This document shows, piece by piece, positions 1 to 6,480 of a stretch of 6,556 bases of DNA (position 1 is the first letter of the stretch; every line of letters begins with the position of its first letter). This stretch comes from an uncultured Pseudomonadota bacterium. Its GTDB lineage: Bacteria; Myxococcota; UBA796. The DNA is taken from assembly GCA_913040875.1 (NCBI GenBank), contig CAJWHX010000199.1, positions 1 to 6,556 of the forward strand. Reading direction: 5' to 3'. The position numbers were made by a program, and so were the translations under genes. The notes under the pieces were generated by a model. That model saw nothing but the letters and a program-made list of their open reading frames with translations, made no database searches and was not told the origin of the DNA.

Positions 1-581
1 GAGTTACTCAAGGCAATGCTATCCTCACCGTTCTTTAAACTAAATGACCCGTGGACATACACAACATCGACGTCTACACCACCATTCGAACTGGTGTCGG
101 CGTTCACACCAAATACAACATAATCACCTGCAGCCACAACCACATCTTCCGTAACCAAAAATGTTTGTTCCTCTGTATCCCCATTTCCGTCGTCCAATTC
201 GTGGACCATCAGTCCATTGAGATTGATTTCTTCTGAACTTGCGTTGTATACTTCAAACCACTCGCCTTCTTCATCCGCAATCTGTGGCTCCGTACAGCTG
301 ATGGATAGGTACTCCTCCCCTTGACCGTTCACGGCGACTTCAGAACCCGTTACACCACAAGGATTTTTCATAATCTCAGTGATGACGATATCCCCAACTT
401 GCAACGACTCTGCACTGGCAGAATCTTCTTGAGTATCTTCTGTATTTTCTGTATCTTCTGTATCTGTAGTGTCCGTATCCGTGTCTTCAGTATCTTCAAC
501 TGAAGTGTCCACACTTGGGTCCGTCGTTGAGGTATCTGACGTCTTGTCTCCACAAGCCAGCATCGAAAGTAAAAGCAACAT
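1..581 (-). CDS. Lamin-tail-domain lipoprotein, 3' end cut off by window
   Basis: The frame is open from the start codon to position 1, giving about 193 residues, so the C-terminus lies outside the window. Numbered from the ATG at 581, the protein opens with a very short hydrophobic stretch (MLLLLSMLAC) with a lipobox-like end and Cys10 as the likely lipidated residue. A low-complexity linker of Thr, Asp, Glu and Ser follows (about residues 14-54). From about residue 63 the pattern GDIVITEIM, then EWFEVYNASSEEINLNG, AAGDYVVFG and FSLKNGEDSIAL is that of a lamin-tail domain (LTD), an Ig-like fold common in exported bacterial proteins. Cys75 and Cys96 lie in an insert and could form a disulfide. 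It is probably anchored in a membrane with the domain held away by the linker; its ligand is unknown. An in-frame ATG at 593 exists, but a GGAG motif six bases before 581 favours the later start. It is divergent from the PduO gene. Confidence 0.82.
   Translation of the reverse strand, partial: MLLLLSMLACGDKTSDTSTTDPSVDTSVEDTEDTDTDTTDTEDTENTEDTQEDSASAESLQVGDIVITEIMKNPCGVTGSEVAVNGQGEEYLSISCTEPQIADEEGEWFEVYNASSEEINLNGLMVHELDDGNGDTEEQTFLVTEDVVVAAGDYVVFGVNADTSSNGGVDVDVVYVHGSFSLKNGEDSIALSN
433..468. repeat. Degenerate 9-bp tandem repeat in the lipoprotein linker
   Basis: Four adjacent 9-bp units of the form gtatcttct (433-441, 442-450, 451-459, and a diverged copy at 460-468) differ by one to three bases. 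Read on the minus strand they encode repeating Thr-Glu-Asp-like triplets. The length is a multiple of three, so copy-number change would lengthen or shorten the linker without a frameshift. Confidence 0.7.
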
Positions 582-587
582 TCCTGT

Positions 588-591
588 CTCC
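588..591 (-). promoter_or_regulatory. Shine-Dalgarno deciding the lipoprotein start
   Basis: GGAG lies six bases upstream of the ATG at 581. It overlaps the alternative ATG at 593, which has no comparable motif at the right distance (an AAGG lies about 13 bases upstream). A stop codon at 597-599 closes the frame upstream, so only these two ATGs are plausible starts. Confidence 0.6.
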
Positions 592-668
592 ATTGTTTAA
601 ATTTGACCTTGAAATAACATTTTTAAGTGACGGATTCAATCTTGCGAAGTAAATTCCACCATTTGGTA

Positions 669-699
669 GACTTTCCCATTTATTGGGCTAGTGAAAGTC
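669..699 (+). promoter_or_regulatory. Leader hairpin just upstream of the PduO ribosome binding site
   Basis: GACTTTC (669-675) pairs perfectly with GAAAGTC (693-699). Inside, CCA (676-678) can pair with TGG (684-686) around a TTTAT loop, leaving a six-base bulge (687-692). The structure ends one base before the AAGGAG Shine-Dalgarno (701-706). It may influence translation or RNA stability, or act as a DNA operator for either divergent gene. No T-run follows, so it is not an intrinsic terminator. The role is inferred; the pairing is visible. Confidence 0.4.
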
Positions 700-712
700 G
701 AAGGAGATTCAT

Positions 713-1297
713 ATGAGAATTACGAAGGTTTATACAAGAACTGGTGACAGTGGTCAAACAGCATTGGTTGGAGGAACCCGGGTTCCCAAGAATCATGATC
801 GGATCAATGCCTATGGCACTGTGGATGAACTCAATGCAATTCTAGGTATCATCGTGGCACACGCTCGACAGTCTAAGCAAACTGAACTCTTTGAACCGGT
901 TGAGGCTCCATTGCTCCGAATACAAAATCATCTGTTTAACGTCGGTGCTGACTTGGCCACTCTTCCTGAACATCGTTGGGCTGGAATGATTAGAGTCGGA
1001 ACCAAAGATGTCGGTTGGCTAGAACAAGAAATCGATCGTCTCAACGAGAACTTGGAGCCCTTAAAAGAGTTTATCCTCCCCGGTGGAGGCATTATTTCCA
1101 CCTTTTGTCACCAAGCGCGGACGGTATGTCGACGTGCTGAAAGAGAATCGATGTTCCTGTTGGACCTTGATTTAGAATCCGAAGACCTTGGTGTACTGAC
1201 GTACCTCAATCGCCTCAGTGACTACTTATTCGTCCTTGGGCGCTGGGTTGCGAAGACCAGCAATGAGTCAGAGACCTTTTGGAGTCGCGACGCATAG
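713..1297 (+). CDS. pduO: PduO-type ATP:cob(I)alamin adenosyltransferase
   Basis: This enzyme moves the 5'-deoxyadenosyl group of ATP to cob(I)alamin to form adenosylcobalamin, the cofactor of enzymes such as methylmalonyl-CoA mutase. It is cytoplasmic and normally a trimer. At 194 residues it has the usual single-domain length. The N-terminus carries the family's ATP-binding signature: TRTGDSG (8-14), GGTRVPK (20-26), R30 and AYGTVDELN (33-41). FILPGG (120-125) supplies the Phe that by hand alignment matches the one displacing the lower corrin ligand in characterised PduO proteins. Arg-rich helix RTVCRRAERE (136-145) and YLNRLSDYLFVLGRW (164-178) complete the site, so all expected motifs are intact. 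The start has an ideal AAGGAG six bases upstream. The 5' leader is too short for a cobalamin riboswitch. No B12-dependent enzyme or other cobalamin gene is in the window, so it appears to stand alone. Confidence 0.95.
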   Translation: MRITKVYTRTGDSGQTALVGGTRVPKNHDRINAYGTVDELNAILGIIVAHARQSKQTELFEPVEAPLLRIQNHLFNVGADLATLPEHRWAGMIRVGTKDVGWLEQEIDRLNENLEPLKEFILPGGGIISTFCHQARTVCRRAERESMFLLDLDLESEDLGVLTYLNRLSDYLFVLGRWVAKTSNESETFWSRDA

Positions 1298-1386
1298 TTT
1301 GTTTCGGATTGAATGAATTGTCCGCAATCTGTGTCTGTGCTGTTCTCTAAAAGACGTTACGAAATATTCCGTCCTACCCACAGTGT

Positions 1387-1406
1387 TCTTTACATCTCTG
1401 TAAAGA
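1387..1406. repeat. Perfect inverted repeat over the Hsp70 stop codon
   Basis: TCTTTACA (1387-1394) and TGTAAAGA (1399-1406) form an 8-bp perfect stem with a four-base loop, overlapping the TAA stop (1390-1392) of the minus-strand Hsp70-like gene. It sits in the 92-bp gap between two convergent genes, where a hairpin could slow or end transcription. It lacks a following T-run on both strands and is AT-rich, so it is not a clear intrinsic terminator. Confidence 0.35.
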
Positions 1407-3621
1407 GTTCCTCGAGGACCATTCTCATTTCTCGCGACAGTTTAGATAGATCATCATCATTCTCTACCTCTTGAATCTCAATCGTGTTGAGTACTTCTTG
1501 AAGGGACTGTCCAGTTGCGGCTGCTGTTAATCCTGCAAAGAAGTCATCCTGTGGTAAAAGAATATCAGTATCAAATCCCGAGTTGAGCAGCTGACTCAAT
1601 GCATCGTTGGCTTTGTCTAGATCTGCCTCCTGAACCTCTTCGGGCTCGCTCACCGACTCTCCAAGTTCAAAAACATCTTCTTCTTCTGGAACCAAATCGA
1701 GCACATATTCTTCTGAAGACTCTTCCTCAGTAGATTCTTCGACAATCGCTGTTGCAACACGAACGGATGGTTGCGGAGTATCATCAACTTCTTCAATGAT
1801 TGACGCTCCAAGAGAAATGGCCGGTCCACCGAGTGATATCTCTAGATTATCGGGTTCATCCTCAACCGAACCAAACACATTCTCAATGACCTCTCCGTCG
1901 AGGAAGGTCGGCTCATCTGTGTCATCAAATTCAACAACAGCCATCAGATCACGCATCCTCTTAGCGACTTCCTGCGTTTTGTCGTCCACAGACGGTGCCA
2001 ACTGCTTGTGTTGGATCTGTACATCCAGTCCTCTAGAGCCCCTCGATGCAGATGAATCCCCCACTCCGATTTGTGCCTTCTCTTGTGTAACATTGACATC
2101 AAAGTCCTCATCCTCTCGGATGAATTCTCCATAGTTACGCATCTTCATTTCGACGGTTCGTCCAGAGACCACATCTTTGGCAGCCACATGAAGCATACCG
2201 TTTCCATCCAATCGGAAAGAAATATCAATCTCCGCGATCCCATCGGAGCGCAGATCTAGATTGCCAACACGAAACTCCCCCAAAAACTCATTCTCGATTG
2301 AAAAGCGAGAATGCCCCTGACGTACGACGATCACCACCGCTCGTTTTCCAGGCTGAAGGACAAAGGTTTCCGAAGCAGAAACGGGGATTCTGGCATTTTT
2401 GGAGATTAGCGTTTGAAACAACCCAGCCTGAACATCGATTCCCAAGTTAAATGGGGTAACATCAAACAACATCGGCGCATCAACTTCACCCAATAAAGAA
2501 GCCGCATGCAATGCTGCACCCTTTGCCACCACTTCATCTGGGTGTACCCCCTTAGATGGTTCCTGATTAAAATACGAAGCCAATTTTTCACGAACTCTCG
2601 GCATTCGTGTCTGACCACCCACCAAAATAATCTTATCGATATCGCTTTTCGACAACCCCGCATCGTCCAACGCTTGAGCAACGATTGAAACTGTTTTGTC
2701 AACCAAAGCATCCGTCAAACTGTGCAAAAGGTTACGGGTTAATGTGATTCGAAAATCGACGTTGGGGTGAATCTGTGGGAGCATAATCATCGTAGACTGC
2801 TGATAGGACAGCTCACACTTGGCCACTTCACAGGCTTCTTTTAACCGGCGTAACGCTACACGATTGGTAGCAAGATTGACCCCACTGTAATCCTCTAAGT
2901 GTTCGAGACAATGATGAACCATTGCATTGTCAAAGTCTTCTCCCCCTAAGAATGCGTCACCGGATATACCGAGAGTCTCAACGATTCCAGACGCAAACTG
3001 TAAGATGGAGATGTCAAAGGTACCACCACCCAAGTCAAACACGACCACTTTTGACTGTTGACTGACCCGCATACCATAAGCAATCGCTGCAGCCGTCGGT
3101 TCATTGATGATCCGTTGACAAGGTAGACCGGCCTGCTCTGCAGCCCTTTTCGTGGCCTTTCGTTGCGCATGGTTGAAGTAGGCAGGAACGGTAATGACAA
3201 CTTCTTCAGGATCCACACTGAACTGGTCCGATACAAGATTGTAGGAAAATCTCAGTATTTGAGCAGCCACTTCACTGGGAGTGAACACTTCGTCACCAAG
3301 CTGTATACCACACAACCCATCTTCAAGTTCCGTAATCGTCAACCCAAGAGCATCCGCCAATCTAGGGCGTTCCTCTGAATCGTATCGTAGCCCCATTAGT
3401 CTTTTGACAGCATAGGCACCCAGATGAGGCTCTTTCAAACGGGCAGTCTTGGCAGGATAACCAACCTGCCACTCACCATTTTTTCGAAAGACGGCACTGG
3501 GAAACGTTCGATTTTGCTGAGCGTCCTCGATCATATACGGTCGACCATTTTTGATGACAGAAATGGCGAAATTGGTCGTTCCCAAATCTATGCCCACCAC
3601 AAATGATGCCGGTTTTGCCAT
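1390..3621 (-). CDS. Hsp70/DnaK-family protein with acidic tail replacing the lid
   Basis: This 743-residue protein has a complete Hsp70 ATPase domain (about 5-380): IDLGTTNF (11-18, phosphate 1), the AVKRLMG lysine K73 (matches DnaK K70), NEPTAAAIAYG (173-183), VFDLGGGTFDIS (194-205, phosphate 2) and ILVGGQTRMP (332-341, adenosine). The linker is PMLFDVTP (383-390) rather than DnaK's VLLLDVTP. A beta substrate-binding domain follows (about 390-495, ending AAKDVVSGRTVEMKM). There the resemblance to DnaK stops. Instead of the alpha-helical lid there are about 240 residues that are mostly acidic and apparently disordered (peaks near 564-590 and 627-666), with likely short helices near 664-681 and 724-743. 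ATP-driven peptide binding is probable, but substrates and partners are unknown. No DnaJ or GrpE gene is nearby, and a paralogue alongside a housekeeping DnaK is likely. The ATG at 3621 follows AAGGGG at 3628-3633 with a six-base spacer. Confidence 0.93.
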   Translation of the reverse strand: MAKPASFVVGIDLGTTNFAISVIKNGRPYMIEDAQQNRTFPSAVFRKNGEWQVGYPAKTARLKEPHLGAYAVKRLMGLRYDSEERPRLADALGLTITELEDGLCGIQLGDEVFTPSEVAAQILRFSYNLVSDQFSVDPEEVVITVPAYFNHAQRKATKRAAEQAGLPCQRIINEPTAAAIAYGMRVSQQSKVVVFDLGGGTFDISILQFASGIVETLGISGDAFLGGEDFDNAMVHHCLEHLEDYSGVNLATNRVALRRLKEACEVAKCELSYQQSTMIMLPQIHPNVDFRITLTRNLLHSLTDALVDKTVSIVAQALDDAGLSKSDIDKIILVGGQTRMPRVREKLASYFNQEPSKGVHPDEVVAKGAALHAASLLGEVDAPMLFDVTPFNLGIDVQAGLFQTLISKNARIPVSASETFVLQPGKRAVVIVVRQGHSRFSIENEFLGEFRVGNLDLRSDGIAEIDISFRLDGNGMLHVAAKDVVSGRTVEMKMRNYGEFIREDEDFDVNVTQEKAQIGVGDSSASRGSRGLDVQIQHKQLAPSVDDKTQEVAKRMRDLMAVVEFDDTDEPTFLDGEVIENVFGSVEDEPDNLEISLGGPAISLGASIIEEVDDTPQPSVRVATAIVEESTEEESSEEYVLDLVPEEEDVFELGESVSEPEEVQEADLDKANDALSQLLNSGFDTDILLPQDDFFAGLTAAATGQSLQEVLNTIEIQEVENDDDLSKLSREMRMVLEELFTEM

Positions 3622-3665
3622 TGCTTTCCCCTTATTACGTTGGCATGATCACAAAATCTGATGTT

Positions 3666-3736
3666 GATTGATTAAACTGTATACCAATCTAGATGTAAAA
3701 GTCCACTCAACCAATGGTACATAGTATACATCAATC
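3666..3736. repeat. Interrupted dyad flanking the Hsp70-family promoter
   Basis: GATTGAT (3666-3672) plus TGTATAC (3678-3684) on the left are matched in inverted orientation by GTATACA (3724-3730) plus ATCAATC (3730-3736) on the right. The left arm has extra bases between its two halves. The arms bracket the predicted -35 and the left arm overlaps the -10, so they could be regulator half-sites. In AT-rich sequence chance is a real alternative. Confidence 0.3.
3671..3699 (-). promoter_or_regulatory. Sigma-70-like promoter for the Hsp70-family gene
   Basis: On the minus strand, TTTACA (3699-3694) and TTTAAT (3676-3671) are separated by exactly 17 bp, each one base from the -35 and -10 consensus. 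Transcription would begin near 3664, giving a leader of about 43 bases containing the AAGGGG ribosome site. No CIRCE element and no sigma-32-type promoter was seen, so ordinary housekeeping expression rather than heat-shock control is suggested. Confidence 0.5.
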
Positions 3737-3807
3737 GAGCGGAGAGTAACAGGGTACAAATGGAAACTTTTGTGTAACAGTCAAACCATGTCACAGACTA
3801 CGATGGC

Positions 3808-4713
3808 TTAATAAAAACGCATTTCTGAGATACAGGTATCTTTAACCGTTTTCCCTTCTTTAACATCAACCAGTTCCACAGTGACACTCTTCGTAGTGAC
3901 AGGTTCAATATTGAGCGTTTGTGGCATCAAACTGGGTTTCACCACAAGACTTTGAGACTTTCCACTGTCAAAAGTGAGTTGAATCGTCTTCACGGACCCA
4001 TACGCCATAAATAACTTGAAATCTGTACCGTTTCCGTTCACAACATCTAGATTGGTCAGTTTTTTGGCACCATCAAAAGTATAGGTCAGTTTCTCACCTG
4101 CCCCACTGCCATCAGCACCTTCGCACCATGGTGTATCTTTCAGGTTGTCTTGCAAGTTTGAAGCATCGTAGGACCCGTCGTTGTCCTCTGGAAGGGTTGT
4201 AGAAGCCTTTACATCTGCGACATAAAAGGCATCTGGGGTCGAGTCATACACTTTGATTTCGGATACCGCTGTTCGTTCAGCATATGCGGACCCAGAATGA
4301 ACCTTGGCAAAACGCACTTTAAAAGTCTTTCCAGTATGGGGTTTGGCAAATTCAATGGTTTCAACTTTCTTTTTGTCATCCAGTTCAAACACTTCTTTAC
4401 TACCATCCTCGAAGCTCACTTCCATTTTGGCAACCCGATTGTGGAAATCCCACTCATTAAATGAATACCAATACCCGTTCCACATTTTGAGAGATGAAAT
4501 GGTACTGGATTCAGCCAAGGAAACCTCAAACCACGATCCCAAACCCGAGCCTTCATCATCTTCAATCCATGCCGTTACCGACTTGCCGTCAAAGAGTTGC
4601 TTCGGATCATACTTCGTTGACGCGTCAGGGGCCCTATAAGACGAAACTGCTATCGATTCAATCGAGATTTCTTTTGCAAATGAAAGTGAGATGAGACTCA
4701 TGAGTGCGAACAT
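3808..4713 (-). CDS. Secreted protein with two tandem discoidin-like (NADase-type glycan-binding) domains
   Basis: This 301-residue protein has a short signal peptide (MFALMSLISLSFA, cleavage probably after Ala13) and no other membrane segment, so it is exported. The mature part contains two copies of a discoidin/F5-8C-like beta-sandwich. Copy 1 spans about 17-157, with KYDPKQLFDGKSVTAWIED then GSGLGSWFEVSL. Copy 2 spans about 166-301, with SYDASNLQDNLKDTPWCEG then GSGAGEKLTYTF. The pattern of Tyr-Asp, a leucine-Asp pair, Trp-x-Glu and Gly-x-Gly-x-Gly is that of modules described as NADase-type glycan-binding domains. That family name is from memory and the ligand is inferred. Copy 2 alone has Cys197 and Cys294, which could pair. 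The ATG has TAAGGAG with a five-base spacer. The gene starts 51 bp after the beta-barrel stop on the same strand, probably co-transcribed. The spacer before its ribosome site is a run of CAA-like triplets, likely unstructured. Confidence 0.85.
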   Translation of the reverse strand: MFALMSLISLSFAKEISIESIAVSSYRAPDASTKYDPKQLFDGKSVTAWIEDDEGSGLGSWFEVSLAESSTISSLKMWNGYWYSFNEWDFHNRVAKMEVSFEDGSKEVFELDDKKKVETIEFAKPHTGKTFKVRFAKVHSGSAYAERTAVSEIKVYDSTPDAFYVADVKASTTLPEDNDGSYDASNLQDNLKDTPWCEGADGSGAGEKLTYTFDGAKKLTNLDVVNGNGTDFKLFMAYGSVKTIQLTFDSGKSQSLVVKPSLMPQTLNIEPVTTKSVTVELVDVKEGKTVKDTCISEMRFY

Positions 4714-4764
4714 GCAAACTCCTTACATAAATTGTTGTTGATGTTGTTGAAAACTGTAGAACGG

Positions 4765-6465
4765 TCAAAATGTGGAACTGTATGCAACCTCGACACCGTT
4801 GAATCCAGGTAGTGTACGACACTGACCACCCGAGCAACGAATCCCTGCTTTGTAGGCACCAGCCAATACACGCAACGTTGTTTCTGCGGTCGGTCGATAC
4901 TTCAATTCACCAGCAAGGTATACCTCATCGGTAATGTTTCCAACCGATTGAAGCTGTGTATTCGTTGTATAATCTTGGTAAACAATAAAGTCTATATCCT
5001 CACCATGTCGCCAAACTACGGCATTCTGAATGGTGACAAAGTCATTGTGAGAGACTGGATTGTCCCCCCACATAAACTTCCACATTGAGGTATTGAGTTC
5101 CATTGCTTCATGACCGAACAGTGGAAAGCCTATTTCTCCATCAAAATGCATCAAACGATCTTGCCCTTGATCGACTCCATTGTCCAGTTCTGGAACGGAA
5201 TCTCTATCGTCAATCCGGTAGCCCATATTCATCAATACGACCACTTCATTTTCCGTATACTGTACTCCGGCAACTGGATGAACAATGGTTTCTGGGACGA
5301 TATTGAAGTGTAACCCCTCAAGATCTTTGTCGTGAAAGGCTGAAACTGCAATATAAGGTGTCAAAACAGAGGGCTTGATGGGTACGTCGACACGGATTCG
5401 CCCACCGATCACATCATTTGAGTTCACGGTTGCCGATGAATCTTCTGTAATCATCCGTTCATATTCTAATGAAGGTGGCGTAGCAACTTCCCAGTTGTCA
5501 ATCGATGTATACAAGTTGATGCGTTCAGAGTCTTTGGATATTTTCCCTTCCAATAAAACGACTAATATCCCGGGATATGCACTGGCGGAAACATATCCGG
5601 TGTACCCCGTCTCGTGTTCACCACCCTCACTGAGTGCATCATCATAGTATTGAAAGACGTTGCCTTCAAAGTACCAATCGAGTCCTGCCAAGCCATACAG
5701 TTCAGCATCCATCCCAACAATTGTAGCATCAATCGGCTCTTCCAATCGAAGGATCCCAGATTCATTTCTGAGCGCAGAATCTCCAAAGGTAGCCGTTACA
5801 CCATGGAATCCCAACGTTGCAGATCCCACGCCATAAAGCATGACTTGCGCTCCATTAATTAAGTGTGGAACGTCTTGATACAAACCCAAATTTGGATTGT
5901 CTCTGGAAACTTGTTGGCGATTTGATAAACCAGACAACGCAGTCACTTCCGCTCGCCCAAAATTTCCCGTGTATTTAACACCCCTTAAAGAGGTATCGAT
6001 GTCGACGATTTTATTGGAGCGGATATTGAGTGCAATACCACGACCAAAAGCCCCTCCCATGTCTCCAATCTCAATCTTCGAATCGGTAAAGTTCTTGGTC
6101 AAGTTCACCTTTTCCAATCGCACAAAACTATTTGATAAAGGCGAAAAGAGAGATGGCTCCAACAAATCAATGGAATTGTACTCTTTTCCATCTAGGATGT
6201 ACCGATTGAGTCCAAGCGAGACCTGATCAATTTGTACGGAAGAATTCCAGCCTTGCTCAGCGTGATTCAGCTTATAATAGTACCGATTCACAAACTCTGT
6301 ATAATCGTGCAATCTTGGATGCGTCTGTTCAAAACCAGGCTGAAGACGGTCGGAAACTCGATATCGAGACCGAGACTCCCATCGATTGGTTTCTGTCGCA
6401 CCAGAGATCAACCCCATTCCATACAGCATATTTGGGGGCGGTGCTGATTCTTCCAACGCAGCCAA
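4765..6465 (-). CDS. Outer-membrane beta-barrel, DUF6029-like; 5' end disrupted
   Basis: I recognise this as a predicted outer-membrane barrel, but no molecular function can be given. Numbered from the TTG at 6465 it has 566 residues of alternating beta-strand character and ends in Phe (YSSTF), the usual barrel-assembly signal. Family-like blocks are NRWESRSRYRVSDRLQPGFE (27-46), then LHDYTEFVNRYYY (52-64), QIDQVSLGLNRYILDG (78-93), GRGIALNIR (141-149) and IDTSLRGVKY (156-165). The C-terminal AGIRCSGGQCRTLPGFNGVEV (540-560) has Cys544 and Cys549, a likely disulfide. The resemblance to DUF6029-type proteins is from memory. Upstream of TTG the frame stays open to the window edge, first as FLL before AALEES (signal-peptide-like) and then as unrelated residues from GC-rich DNA. 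The TTG is therefore not a credible natural start, and the true start codon and n-region seem to be missing. It is the first gene of a probable two-gene unit with the discoidin-like protein. Confidence 0.85.
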   Translation of the reverse strand: MAALEESAPPPNMLYGMGLISGATETNRWESRSRYRVSDRLQPGFEQTHPRLHDYTEFVNRYYYKLNHAEQGWNSSVQIDQVSLGLNRYILDGKEYNSIDLLEPSLFSPLSNSFVRLEKVNLTKNFTDSKIEIGDMGGAFGRGIALNIRSNKIVDIDTSLRGVKYTGNFGRAEVTALSGLSNRQQVSRDNPNLGLYQDVPHLINGAQVMLYGVGSATLGFHGVTATFGDSALRNESGILRLEEPIDATIVGMDAELYGLAGLDWYFEGNVFQYYDDALSEGGEHETGYTGYVSASAYPGILVVLLEGKISKDSERINLYTSIDNWEVATPPSLEYERMITEDSSATVNSNDVIGGRIRVDVPIKPSVLTPYIAVSAFHDKDLEGLHFNIVPETIVHPVAGVQYTENEVVVLMNMGYRIDDRDSVPELDNGVDQGQDRLMHFDGEIGFPLFGHEAMELNTSMWKFMWGDNPVSHNDFVTIQNAVVWRHGEDIDFIVYQDYTTNTQLQSVGNITDEVYLAGELKYRPTAETTLRVLAGAYKAGIRCSGGQCRTLPGFNGVEVAYSSTF

Positions 6466-6480
6466 AAGAAAATCGACCTC

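Noticed and set aside
433..500. CRISPR-like or mobile-element repeat
   Set aside because: The units are adjacent 9-mers without spacers and are explained by coding of a repetitive linker. No transposase or terminal inverted repeats were seen in the window.
368..553. 61-residue minus-strand frame rich in Ile, Lys, Gln and Arg
   Set aside because: It is an out-of-frame reading of the lipoprotein linker; the true frame runs open from 581 to position 1 and encodes a lipobox and lamin-tail domain.
593..712. Possible cobalamin riboswitch upstream of the PduO gene
   Set aside because: The whole intergenic region is about 120 bases, shared with a divergent gene, and I see no B12-box-like conserved element; cobalamin riboswitches are normally longer.
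1796..2134. 112-residue plus-strand open frame
   Set aside because: It lies entirely opposite the Hsp70 acidic tail, and its Ser-rich composition reflects antisense reading of Asp/Glu codons. It resembles no known family.
3622..3807. Small gene or intrinsic terminator in the gap before the Hsp70-family gene
   Set aside because: Only very short frames occur there, and the weak stems after the 3808 stop have about five base pairs and no T-run. The gap is better explained by a promoter.
4304..4639. 111-residue plus-strand open frame
   Set aside because: It is antisense to the well-supported discoidin-like gene, and I recognise no domain in it.
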